A stretch of 64,000 nt of DNA, from NCBI GenBank assembly GCA_913009205.1, contig CAJVYC010000008.1, positions 1-64,000 of the forward strand, in the 5' to 3' direction. Numbering within the stretch: position 1 is the stretch's first letter; every line of letters starts with the position of its first letter. The notes beneath the pieces were generated by a model. It was not told where the DNA came from and made no database searches. It worked only from the letters and a program-made list of their open reading frames with translations. The position numbers and the translations under genes are program-made. The stretch is from an uncultured Fluviicola sp. Its GTDB lineage: Bacteria > Bacteroidota > Bacteroidia > Flavobacteriales_D > Crocinitomicaceae. Shown in pieces: positions 39,862-48,727 of this stretch.

Positions 39862-40836
39862 CTAAAAGTCTTCATCGATTGTGAAAGTTTGATCTGCATC
39901 ATTATTCAAAACTCCAGATTTTTGATATTCACCTACTCTTTTTTCAAAGAAGTTCGTTTTCCCTTGAATTGAAATCATTTCCATGAAATCAAATGGGTTC
40001 GTTGCGTTGTATACTTTTTCGTTTCCTAATTCCAACAATAACCTGTCAGCAACAAACTCAATGTATTGCGACATCAAATCACTATTCATTCCGATTAATT
40101 TAACAGGAAGTGCTTCAAGAATAAATTCTTTTTCAATATCAACAGCGTCAATAATAATTTTCTGAACCGTTTCTTTTGGAAGCTTATCGACGATGTGGTT
40201 GGTGTATAATAAACATGCGAAATCACAGTGCAGCCCCTCATCTCTTGAAATTAACTCGTTAGAGAAAGAAAGTCCTGGCATTAGGCCTCTTTTCTTCAGC
40301 CAGTATATTGAACAGAAAGAACCTGAGAAGAAAATTCCTTCTACTGCTGCAAATGCAACGAGTCTTTCTGCAAATGAACCTTCATCAATCCAGCGTAAAG
40401 CCCAATCTGCTTTTACCTTAACACAATCCATTGTGTCAATAGCATTAAACAGATATTCTTTGTCCTTCGTGTCTTTAATGTAAGTGTCTATTAAAAGCGA
40501 ATACGTTTCAGAGTGAATATTTTCAACTGCCACTTGGAACCCGTAGAAAAATTTTGCCTCAGTGTATTGAACTTCCGACAAGAAATTCTCTGCTAAGTTT
40601 TCATTTACAATTCCGTCTGATGCCGCGAAAAAAGCCAATACGTGTTTAACAAAATGACGTTCATTATCGTTCAGCTTCGTGTCCCAATCAATTAAGTCGG
40701 CCTGAAGATCAATCTCTTCAGCTGTCCAGAAACTAGCTTCGGCTTTTTTGTAGAAAGCCCAAATGTCATCGTGTTGAATTGGGAATAGAACAAATCTGTT
40801 ATTGTTCGCTACTAATATTGGTTCTTTTTGCTCCAT
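39862..40836 (-). CDS. nrdB: Class I ribonucleotide reductase beta subunit
   Basis: [92 protein letters not shown]. Confidence 0.97.
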   Translation of the reverse strand: MEQKEPILVANNNRFVLFPIQHDDIWAFYKKAEASFWTAEEIDLQADLIDWDTKLNDNERHFVKHVLAFFAASDGIVNENLAENFLSEVQYTEAKFFYGFQVAVENIHSETYSLLIDTYIKDTKDKEYLFNAIDTMDCVKVKADWALRWIDEGSFAERLVAFAAVEGIFFSGSFCSIYWLKKRGLMPGLSFSNELISRDEGLHCDFACLLYTNHIVDKLPKETVQKIIIDAVDIEKEFILEALPVKLIGMNSDLMSQYIEFVADRLLLELGNEKVYNATNPFDFMEMISIQGKTNFFEKRVGEYQKSGVLNNDADQTFTIDEDF

Positions 40837-41283
40837 TACTCTAATTTTTAAAGTGTATATGTCCTGACGAAAAAATGTGATTTTTCGTTTTTTACTATTC
40901 TAAAAGTTTCTATTTCCTCTATTAAATCGGATGCGATGTTAGCAGATGATTCGTTTACTAGTAGCATTCAAATATTGTCAAAATTCTTCCCTTAACCAAC
41001 TAAAGAAATTCACAATTCATTAACGTTATTAACATTCGGTTTGTGAATCCCTTTAAAGACAATCGTTAAGGACTTTTTCAACACCTCTAATAAAGATATT
41101 CACAGTGCTTCTTCTTAAATTTGTCGATAAATATTCCGTATTCATCGTAACCTGCTGACTGTGGGTGCTTTGCTGTCTATTCCTTAAAAGTAAGGCTCTT
41201 TTGCCCCTTTGTCAATACATTATTATTGTTATTTTAAACACTCATTTGTTCATAGTTTTGATTCTCTTACTCAAACCCCCTGC

Positions 41284-41997
41284 ATGACTCAAAATAAATT
41301 TCTGAAACCTCTTTCGTTAATTAAAGACCTTGGACATTTAATCTATCCTTCCTCTTGTTTAGCGTGTGAAAATGAACTCGCCACCAATGAAAATCATATT
41401 TGTTCTATTTGTGATAACGATCTTGTTCGAACTTCGTTTCACTTATTTAATGAGCCTTCGGAAACGGACAAGCGTTTTTGGGGTCGTGTTCAATTAAAAC
41501 GGACCTATTCGCACTTCTATTATAAAAAGGGGGGGGCAATTCAACAGGTGCTATTCAATTTAAAATACAAGAACGACTCTGCCATCGGGGAACATTTCGG
41601 AAGAGAAATCGGGAAAAGTATCCGTTCAATTGATGATTTCAAAACAGCAGATGCCATAATTCCGATTCCCTTGCATTACAAGAAAGAATTTATTCGAGGT
41701 TACAATCAAAGTGAGGCTCTTGCGAAAGGTTTATCAGACATTATTAGCGTCCCTGTTAAATCCAATTATACAAAACGCACCAAGCATTCGGAAACGCAAA
41801 CTAAAAAATCAAGGTTTCAACGGTGGGATAATGTAAGTTCCATTTTTGCCATTCACAAGTCGATAAAAAATTTGAACCACATTATAATTATTGACGATGT
41901 TGTTACGACTGGCTCAACTATGGAAGCATTGATTCGCTCTATTCAAAATGTTGCACCAAAAATCGAGGTAAGCGTTGTCACTTTAGCAATTGCATAA
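41284..41997 (+). CDS. ComF-family phosphoribosyltransferase-like protein
   Basis: PSSCLACENELATNENHICSICDNDL; VPVKSNYTKRTKHSETQTKKSRFQRWDNV; HIIIIDDVVTTGSTMEAL. Confidence 0.92.
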   Translation: MTQNKFLKPLSLIKDLGHLIYPSSCLACENELATNENHICSICDNDLVRTSFHLFNEPSETDKRFWGRVQLKRTYSHFYYKKGGAIQQVLFNLKYKNDSAIGEHFGREIGKSIRSIDDFKTADAIIPIPLHYKKEFIRGYNQSEALAKGLSDIISVPVKSNYTKRTKHSETQTKKSRFQRWDNVSSIFAIHKSIKNLNHIIIIDDVVTTGSTMEALIRSIQNVAPKIEVSVVTLAIA

Positions 41998-42213
41998 ACC
42001 CGCGGTCTATCAAGGCTGAGTAAATACATAATTGTATTAAATATTTAAAGCATTTAGTTAATGCTTTAAAGAGTCAACCTTTGTTAGAATAGCTTAAGGA
42101 AGCGCTCGCTGCGACCCAAAGGGTTAATCCGCTTCGATTCAAACCAAATCATTGCACCGTAGAAATATTCGTTTTTTAACCCTAACAAAATGCTTTAAAC
42201 TACTTTTGACATA

Positions 42214-43281
42214 ATGTCAAGTTCAAAACGAAAATTTTTAATCATTGGCGCCGGACTCTCTGGTGTTAGCGTCGCTATTCAATTGATCCGAAAAGGGGCG
42301 GATGTTACCTTGATGGACAACGGTGTGAATTTCAGTTCTTACGTTGCTGCTGGCATGATTAACCCTCTTGTTTTTAGACGGATGACCAAAAGTTGGCGCG
42401 TGGATGAATTCATCCCTTATCTGAAAAAATTTTACAGGGGGCTCGAAACGGAAACGAATTCATCTTTCTTTCATGAGATTCCGATTCGACGGATGTTTTC
42501 AACTGAACAAGAGAGGGGTTTTTGGCTTAAGAAACAAGAGCGCGAAGATTTTGAGCCTTACATGAATAAGATGACTGAAGCAGATTATACTTTTTCTGGA
42601 GGTAAAAACCCATTTGGTTCTGGCCGTGTTAAGGAAACCTTCTATGTTGAAGTTCTACCTTTTTTTGAAAAAGTAAAAAAATGGATTTCTGATCGCGGAA
42701 AGATCGTAAACTCAGCATTTAATTCAGATGACCTTTCTGGAACCATGTACAATGGGGTCGAATATGATGATATCATTTTTTGTCAAGGGTATTTAAATCC
42801 CACTAATGAATGGTTTGGTTCACTTCCATTGGATCAAACGAAAGGAGAAACATTGACAATTAAGTCGGAACAGCTGCCCGAAGACTGCTCCTTGAACCGC
42901 AAGTGTTTTATTTTACCGAAAGGAAACCATACCTTCAAAATCGGGTCTACTTATGGCTGGAACGATCCTACAACGCATGTTACAGAGGATGCAAAAACTG
43001 AAATTTTAAACAACCTTTCCTATATCATAGATGAAACAGTTGAAGTTATTGATCACGCCGCTGGAATTCGACCGACTACAAGAGACCGCAGACCTTTGTT
43101 GGGAACGCATTCTGAGTTTCGAAACTATCACATTTTTAATGGCCTTGGTGCTAAGGGGTATATGCTAGCGCCTTTGATCTCTTCAGAGTTCGCAGAATAC
43201 CTGTTAGAAGGGAACGGTCTTGACAAAGAAGTAAACATTACACGTTACAATTCAACAATTCATAGCCCGAAGAGTAAATAA
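42214..43281 (+). CDS. FAD-dependent oxidoreductase (DadA/ThiO-like)
   Basis: KFLIIGAGLSGVSVAIQLIRKGADVTLMDNGVN; AGIRPTTRDRRPLLGTHSEFRNYHIFNGLGAKGYMLAPLIS. Confidence 0.88.
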   Translation: MSSSKRKFLIIGAGLSGVSVAIQLIRKGADVTLMDNGVNFSSYVAAGMINPLVFRRMTKSWRVDEFIPYLKKFYRGLETETNSSFFHEIPIRRMFSTEQERGFWLKKQEREDFEPYMNKMTEADYTFSGGKNPFGSGRVKETFYVEVLPFFEKVKKWISDRGKIVNSAFNSDDLSGTMYNGVEYDDIIFCQGYLNPTNEWFGSLPLDQTKGETLTIKSEQLPEDCSLNRKCFILPKGNHTFKIGSTYGWNDPTTHVTEDAKTEILNNLSYIIDETVEVIDHAAGIRPTTRDRRPLLGTHSEFRNYHIFNGLGAKGYMLAPLISSEFAEYLLEGNGLDKEVNITRYNSTIHSPKSK

Positions 43282-43426
43282 AAGCCGAAATACCTGTATA
43301 TTTATATTAACACTATTGCGTCAATGTTTTCAACATCGGGGTAAACCACATATTATTCCGTGGTTATTGGATCAATAACAATTGTTAAGTTTTCACCATA
43401 TTTAAATACTAATGCCGAATCCGCTT

Positions 43427-44218
43427 ATGAAATTCACACAAATATCTTTAGCCCTTGTCATAGTGGTGCTGAACATAACAGGCTGTACAAAAGAAACGAT
43501 CACGGGAACGTCTTCTGCATTTCTAACCGTAGAGGAAAAAAATGAAGCTCTTTATTTCCATTATTCACATGTTGACTCAATCAACAGCGGTGATATTGGA
43601 TATACTACTTTTTCTGCACAATTAGAGTCTTATGATTCTCTTCATGTTCTAGCAACCATTACCGGTGGTGTCTTAGACGGATCGAATAATGACACAATTT
43701 ATACTTCTCACATGGCGCAGCATGGAATTTTAACGCTTCCATTTTATCAAAGCAATTTAGGTGCTCTACCCTTCCAGCAGGCAATTATAAACCACACATT
43801 ATCGTCAACAGTTGTTGCAAATGCCGCTTATGAATTGAATTTTGATGATCCGAGTAAAATTGTAATCAATACGACAACTCAGTTTTTCGAAAACCTTGAA
43901 GACTCCGTCTTTTTATCTGTATATGTAATTGTTGATAGTATTGTTGCCAATCAAGCTGGCCATCCAGATGGTGCCTCGACAATTCATAGAAAAGTTATCG
44001 CTGATATTGGACGCATTGACGGTTTCAACGTGCCTCAATACCACGGATACAAAGTTGCTTCTGGAGTGATCGAAAAAGGATACAAATTCAACTTAACTTT
44101 CGAGGCAGATCGCCAACCAACTTGGACAGACACCTCTTTAATTTCAGTCGGTCTTGTAATTACAACTCGAGATGCAACTGGGAAGCCAGTATTCGTAAAT
44201 GCCCATACCCAACATTAA
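43427..44218 (+). CDS. Hypothetical lipoprotein
   Basis: Lipobox MKFTQISLALVIVVLNITGCTKETI. Confidence 0.7.
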   Translation: MKFTQISLALVIVVLNITGCTKETITGTSSAFLTVEEKNEALYFHYSHVDSINSGDIGYTTFSAQLESYDSLHVLATITGGVLDGSNNDTIYTSHMAQHGILTLPFYQSNLGALPFQQAIINHTLSSTVVANAAYELNFDDPSKIVINTTTQFFENLEDSVFLSVYVIVDSIVANQAGHPDGASTIHRKVIADIGRIDGFNVPQYHGYKVASGVIEKGYKFNLTFEADRQPTWTDTSLISVGLVITTRDATGKPVFVNAHTQH

Positions 44219-44230
44219 AACGATTTGATA

Positions 44231-44992
44231 ATGAAAAAAATTTTAACTGTTGCCCTAATCTGTTTATCCCTTTCGGCTTTCGGTCAGGAACGCAGAAACC
44301 GAGTTGGATTGAACCAATACATTCCTCTAGACATGCATCTTGGAATGAAGTTTAGTGCAAACAGTTCCTTTTCAGACTTCAAACTAGAAGCCTCAGACGC
44401 TGTAGCTTCAACAATTTCAGGTAGTGAGTCACTAGGAGGAGGTGGTGGTTTTTTTCTTCGCCGCGATTGGGCCAGTGGCTTCTCGATTCAGTCGGAACTT
44501 AACTTTCATTTTAGAACGGGAAAAGTGCGAACATCTCATGTTTTTACGCCGGATACAATGATGACAATTACAAAAGACCTCTTAACGAATTTCACAACCG
44601 TAACCGTTGAGATTCCCTTTTACCTTAAGTACAGATGGGAATTAATCCCAATACGCAAAGGGGCTTACAAGGCTGGAAGTGCCTTTTCTGTTTTCTTGGG
44701 GCCTAGAATCGCTCTTGCTCCTTATACAAAACGATCTGTTGGAAGAAATATTTTTACTCGAATTTACGATCAAGAATCCCATCTGGTGGAAACAGACGTT
44801 GAAGGAATACGAACCCGCTTCGCACCAGTTATATCGATGGGTGTTGCTGCAGGGGCCGACTATGAGTTACATGGCGGGTTTCTTGTGTTTGCGTCATACT
44901 ACCGTGGGTTGACATCACATTCGATTAAAGAGTACGGATATAGCCTTTTGGATAACCGTCTAGAAGTTGGAATTGGAGTGCGTTTCAAATAA
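44231..44992 (+). CDS. Outer-membrane beta-barrel-like protein
   Basis: Signal peptide MKKILTVALICLSLSAFGQ; alternating barrel-like strands ending VGIGVRFK. Confidence 0.75.
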   Translation: MKKILTVALICLSLSAFGQERRNRVGLNQYIPLDMHLGMKFSANSSFSDFKLEASDAVASTISGSESLGGGGGFFLRRDWASGFSIQSELNFHFRTGKVRTSHVFTPDTMMTITKDLLTNFTTVTVEIPFYLKYRWELIPIRKGAYKAGSAFSVFLGPRIALAPYTKRSVGRNIFTRIYDQESHLVETDVEGIRTRFAPVISMGVAAGADYELHGGFLVFASYYRGLTSHSIKEYGYSLLDNRLEVGIGVRFK

Positions 44993-45055
44993 ATGTATAC
45001 CAAGGAAGATATTTTTGTAATTTTGTATTTAGAATCAAACTAAAGAAGAAATATT

Positions 45056-45469
45056 ATGTACCCACCAGAATTAGTTAAACCAATGAAGGAGGATTTAACA
45101 GATGTTGGATTTAACCAACTAGTTACTCCTGATTCGGTAGATGAAATAATAGAAAACAGCGGTGAGAGTTTATTGTTGGTTGTAAATTCAGTTTGCGGAT
45201 GTGCAGCTGGAAACATGAGACCTGGAGTAAAGCTTTCATTGGCAAATGATAAAAAACCAAGCACATTAGCAACAGTATTTGCTGGAGTAGACGGTGAGGC
45301 AACAACTCAAGCCCGTAAGCACTTCTTGCCTTATCCTCCATCTTCACCTTCAATTGCTCTTTTTAAAGATGGAAAATTAGTTCACTTTTTAGAAAGACAT
45401 CACATTGAGGGCGGAACAGCTGCAATGATTGCTGAAAACTTATCAGAAGCTTACAACGAATACTTCTAG
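45056..45469 (+). CDS. BrxA/BrxB-family bacilliredoxin
   Basis: VVNSVCGCAAGNMRPGVKLSL (CGC active site), FLPYPPSSPSIALFKDGKLVHFLERHHIEG. Confidence 0.95.
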   Translation: MYPPELVKPMKEDLTDVGFNQLVTPDSVDEIIENSGESLLLVVNSVCGCAAGNMRPGVKLSLANDKKPSTLATVFAGVDGEATTQARKHFLPYPPSSPSIALFKDGKLVHFLERHHIEGGTAAMIAENLSEAYNEYF

Positions 45470-45490
45470 TTTTCCATTCAAATTTATTAA

Positions 45491-45516
45491 GGCGTCTGCG
45501 GTTCAACCGAGGCGCC
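45491..45516 (+). terminator. Rho-independent terminator after bacilliredoxin
   Basis: GGCGTCTGCGG-TTCAA-CCGAGGCGCC followed by TTTTTTATTT. Confidence 0.8.
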
Positions 45517-45533
45517 TTTTTTATTTCAATTAA

Positions 45534-45992
45534 ATGAACTTTATTCGCCTCGTAAGCGCAGACTCCGGTAACGAAGACTTCCTGACTTTAGTCAACCTGC
45601 TCGATGTCGATCTAGCAATTCGCGATGGTGACGATCATGAGTTTTACCAACAGTTCAATGGCTTACAAGCGCTGAAAAATGCAGTCGTGGCCTATTACAA
45701 CGACATTGCAATTGGTTGTGGTGCTTTTAAAGAGTTTGATGCTTGTTCCGCTGATATCAATCGACTGTATACAAAGTGAGAAACCCGAGGAAAAGGTTTG
45801 GCGACAATAGCTTTAAAAGAGCTTGAAGCTTGAACTAAAGAAAACAACTACACTTCAAGCATTCTAGAAACAGGGTTCAAACAACCAGAAGCCATCGCGC
45901 TCTATAAAAAGAATGGACGCTCACTCATTCCCAATTATGACCAATACGAGGATGTTCAGACAAGTGTTTGTTTTAAAAAACTGTTCCAATAA
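45534..45992 (+). pseudogene. GNAT N-acetyltransferase with two in-frame TGA codons
   Basis: MNFIRLVSADSGNEDFLTLVNLLDVDLAIRDGDDHEFYQQFNG...INRLYTK*ETRGKGLATIALKELEA*TKENNYTSSILETGFKQPEAIALYKKNGRSLIPNYDQYEDV...; TGA at 45777-45779 and 45831-45833. Confidence 0.88.
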
Positions 45993-46207
45993 GATCTCCG
46001 CAAGATTCTTAAGGTCTTTTTATTGTCGAGGTGTTGGCTTAGTAAATCCAATTTTCCATCTTTAAAAAGAGCAATTATAGTTTCTTCGTCGGAATAGTTC
46101 GAGTATTTCTGAATGCTCCAAGTTCCAAATAACCGTCGTCTCCACAGAAGTTCCCTCCACAATCCACGTATACGTCAGTATATAAGAGTTGGCAATCTTT
46201 TGGTTGC

Positions 46208-47008
46208 CTATTTTTCTTTTGTCGTTTTAAACTTTAAAACAACGCCCCCATTAAACGTGTTTGAGTCGCTACTATTTCTTCCTGAAAGAACAGTGCTTAA
46301 TGATAAAAAGGCCCCCCAGCGGTCTCCGATGGATGCATACACCACTCCGCCAACCCGTTCATAAGAGACTCCAAGTTCGCGAAATGATTCCAACCCAACT
46401 GTACCGTAATCCTTCCCTCCAATACCAAGTTGGTAATCGTACCAGACATCGAAGTACCATTTTTTGTAAATAAAGCCAGCCTTAGCTGAAGCAACATAAG
46501 CTGACGGAACACTATTTATTGAATAATTATAGCCTGTTTGGGCTTGAACAAACCAATTTCGGGCGTGTTTAAACTGCAGAACAAGTTTAGGTTGAACCGT
46601 TACTGCCTGTTGACCTATTGCCTGTCCTGATTCAGTATTGTAATTCCAAGCAGGAACAGAAACACCAAAAGCCGGAGCAAGGTTCACTTCACAAGCGTTA
46701 AACCTCGATTCATAAAGTTTGTATTTCGCATAAAGTGACAAATCTTGAGGTGTAAAATTTATAACCGGAAGACTTGCAATGAGGTTCCATTTATCACTTA
46801 ACCCATAAACACCATATAGCCCAATAATTGATTGGTCTCTTTTGTAAAAAATAGAGCTTACGCCTGCAAAATAGATTCTTGAATAAACATAAGTTCCAGA
46901 AATTGCTACATCCAAATCCCCTTTAGGTTTAAAAAACCCGTCTACGTTTCCTTGAGTGAAACCAAGACAACTCAGACACAAGAAAAAAGAAAGACAAACC
47001 GCCTTCAT
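46208..47008 (-). CDS. Secreted/outer-membrane beta-barrel-like hypothetical protein
   Basis: Signal peptide MKAVCLSFFLCLSCLGFTQG; barrel-like strands. Confidence 0.7.
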   Translation of the reverse strand: MKAVCLSFFLCLSCLGFTQGNVDGFFKPKGDLDVAISGTYVYSRIYFAGVSSIFYKRDQSIIGLYGVYGLSDKWNLIASLPVINFTPQDLSLYAKYKLYESRFNACEVNLAPAFGVSVPAWNYNTESGQAIGQQAVTVQPKLVLQFKHARNWFVQAQTGYNYSINSVPSAYVASAKAGFIYKKWYFDVWYDYQLGIGGKDYGTVGLESFRELGVSYERVGGVVYASIGDRWGAFLSLSTVLSGRNSSDSNTFNGGVVLKFKTTKEK

Positions 47009-47539
47009 CTAGTTCAACAATGCTGTGATTTTTTCACTCATTGGTTTCACTTGAGAATTGAAATGTCCGATCAACTGTCCATTTTCATCAATAAGGTACT
47101 TTTCGAAATTCCAATTTACTTTACTGCTGTCCGCGCCATTTTTCTCTTTAGACGTCAACCATTTATAAATTGGGTGTTGGTCATCACCTTTAACATTTAC
47201 TTTCGAAGCCATCAAGAAGGTTACACCGTAATTTTTTTCGCAAAAACTTTTAATTTCAGTTTCAGTTCCCGGCTCTTGTCCGCCAAATTGATCACAAGGA
47301 AATCCAATAAGAACTACTTCTTCGCCAAATTGTGCGTGCAACTCTTGTAGCTCCTTATATTGGCCCGTAAACCCACATTCGGAGGCAACATTCACAAACA
47401 AGATTTTCTTCCCTTTAAATTTTGAAAGACTTGTTTCGTTTCCTTCAATATCATTGAATGAAAGGGTATAAATTGTATCTGTTTGAGCGTTAGACATAAG
47501 CGTGACAAGTAATAGTGCTGTTGATAAAAATAATTTCAT
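47009..47539 (-). CDS. Glutathione peroxidase family protein
   Basis: KILFVNVASECGFTGQYKELQELHAQFGEEVVLIGFPCDQFGGQEPGTETEIKSFC; WNFEKYLIDENGQLIGHF. Confidence 0.95.
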   Translation of the reverse strand: MKLFLSTALLLVTLMSNAQTDTIYTLSFNDIEGNETSLSKFKGKKILFVNVASECGFTGQYKELQELHAQFGEEVVLIGFPCDQFGGQEPGTETEIKSFCEKNYGVTFLMASKVNVKGDDQHPIYKWLTSKEKNGADSSKVNWNFEKYLIDENGQLIGHFNSQVKPMSEKITALLN

Positions 47540-47725
47540 GAACTAAACCTACGCTTTCCTTTGTTAAAATAAAAGGCACAGATGAGAAGATTTAGTAAAT
47601 GATCTCATTTATTTAGATAACAAAAAAGTTATAAAGGCTTGAACTCAACGAATTGAACATTTTCTGTTGGTTTTTCCTAAACACATAATTACATTTAGAC
47701 GTATATCCTTTTAACCAATAGAAAT

Positions 47726-48219
47726 AAAAAAATATTTGAAAATAACGAAGAGTGAATCGCATCCAAACTTGAGAAGAATTCAGAATACTTCAAAAACTTA
47801 GACAAAAGACAAAATCCTGAAATATTGTACATCGGATGTTGCGACAGTATGGGTAAGCTGAGAACTTAATGGGAACAGAACCTAGAGAAGTTTTCGTTCG
47901 CCGTAACATTGCCTATATATTAACAAGTATAGATTTAAATGTAATGTCGGTTCTGAACTATGCTATTCGGCATTTAAAAATTAAAAGTATTGTTGTATGT
48001 GGGCATTACTCTTTTGGAGGAGTAGAGGCTGGAATGAAACCTGCCGATCTCGGAATTTTAAACCCCTGGTTGAGAAACATTCGAGATATTTACAGAATAC
48101 ACAAAAATGAGCTCAACGCTATCAAAGACGAAAAGAAAAAACACAATCGTTTGATTGAGCTTGGTGTTAATTGTTGTTTTTTTTTGATTGCTCCGTGTTA
48201 CTTTAAGAGTCAATACTAG
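47726..48219 (+). pseudogene. Degraded beta-carbonic anhydrase
   Basis: IFENNEE*IASKLEKNSEYFKNLDKRQNPEILYIGCCDS (stop) // MGTEPREVFVRRNIAYILTSIDLNVMSVLNYAIRHLKIKSIVVCGHYSFGGVEAGMKPADLG...; in-frame TGA 47753-47755 and a frame change after CCDS. Confidence 0.85.
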
Positions 48220-48234
48220 TGGGTAACCGTAAAA

Positions 48235-48723
48235 TTAAATCTGCCCCAAATACCACAATCCATTTCTGAGCACCAACACAAAAACTTCATCCAAGTCACC
48301 CTTTGGACCAAACTTAATTGGAACTGAAGCCGTATTTCCTTCGATTTTTCCTTCTCCTACAACCTGACCTTGGCTGAAGTATTCTACGAACTCTTTTTCG
48401 CGTTCTTGGGTGGCATTGGCGACATTACACATGTTTGAAGTTGGGTCATCATTGTCTCCCATCGGGTCACAGAGTGTTGATAATACGGAGTAATCCTTCG
48501 TTTTTGCAGCGTCAAAAACGGCTTCAACAACCTTAACGGGATCGTTCTGAAAGGTCTCCTTGGTGGCAATTTCCACTTGATAGTTCACTGTAGGCAAAAT
48601 TTCATTGTCAGTAGCGTCAATCACGTCCTCTGTTTGAAAAATAGGCTTTTGCGTACTCTGTTCTTCACTAGAACATGCTGTAAACAGGAAAGCAATTGGA
48701 ATTATTATCAACAAATACCACAT
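48235..48723 (-). CDS. Lipoprotein, hypothetical
   Basis: Lipobox IIIPIAFLFTACSSEEQ; TTG-type start. Confidence 0.7.
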   Translation of the reverse strand: MWYLLIIIPIAFLFTACSSEEQSTQKPIFQTEDVIDATDNEILPTVNYQVEIATKETFQNDPVKVVEAVFDAAKTKDYSVLSTLCDPMGDNDDPTSNMCNVANATQEREKEFVEYFSQGQVVGEGKIEGNTASVPIKFGPKGDLDEVFVLVLRNGLWYLGQI

Positions 48724-48727
48724 TGAG

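Noticed and set aside
15759-45992. Alternative genetic code or stop-codon recoding as explanation of interrupted ORFs
   Set aside because: Conserved genes use TAA/TAG/TGA as terminators normally, both TAG and TGA interrupt the relics, and some relics also have frameshifts; decay is simpler.
45956-46162. Minus-strand ORF with IALFKDGKLD, resembling part of the nearby bacilliredoxin
   Set aside because: Similarity limited to a short segment; the ORF overlaps the GNAT relic antisense and may be an unrelated degraded fragment.
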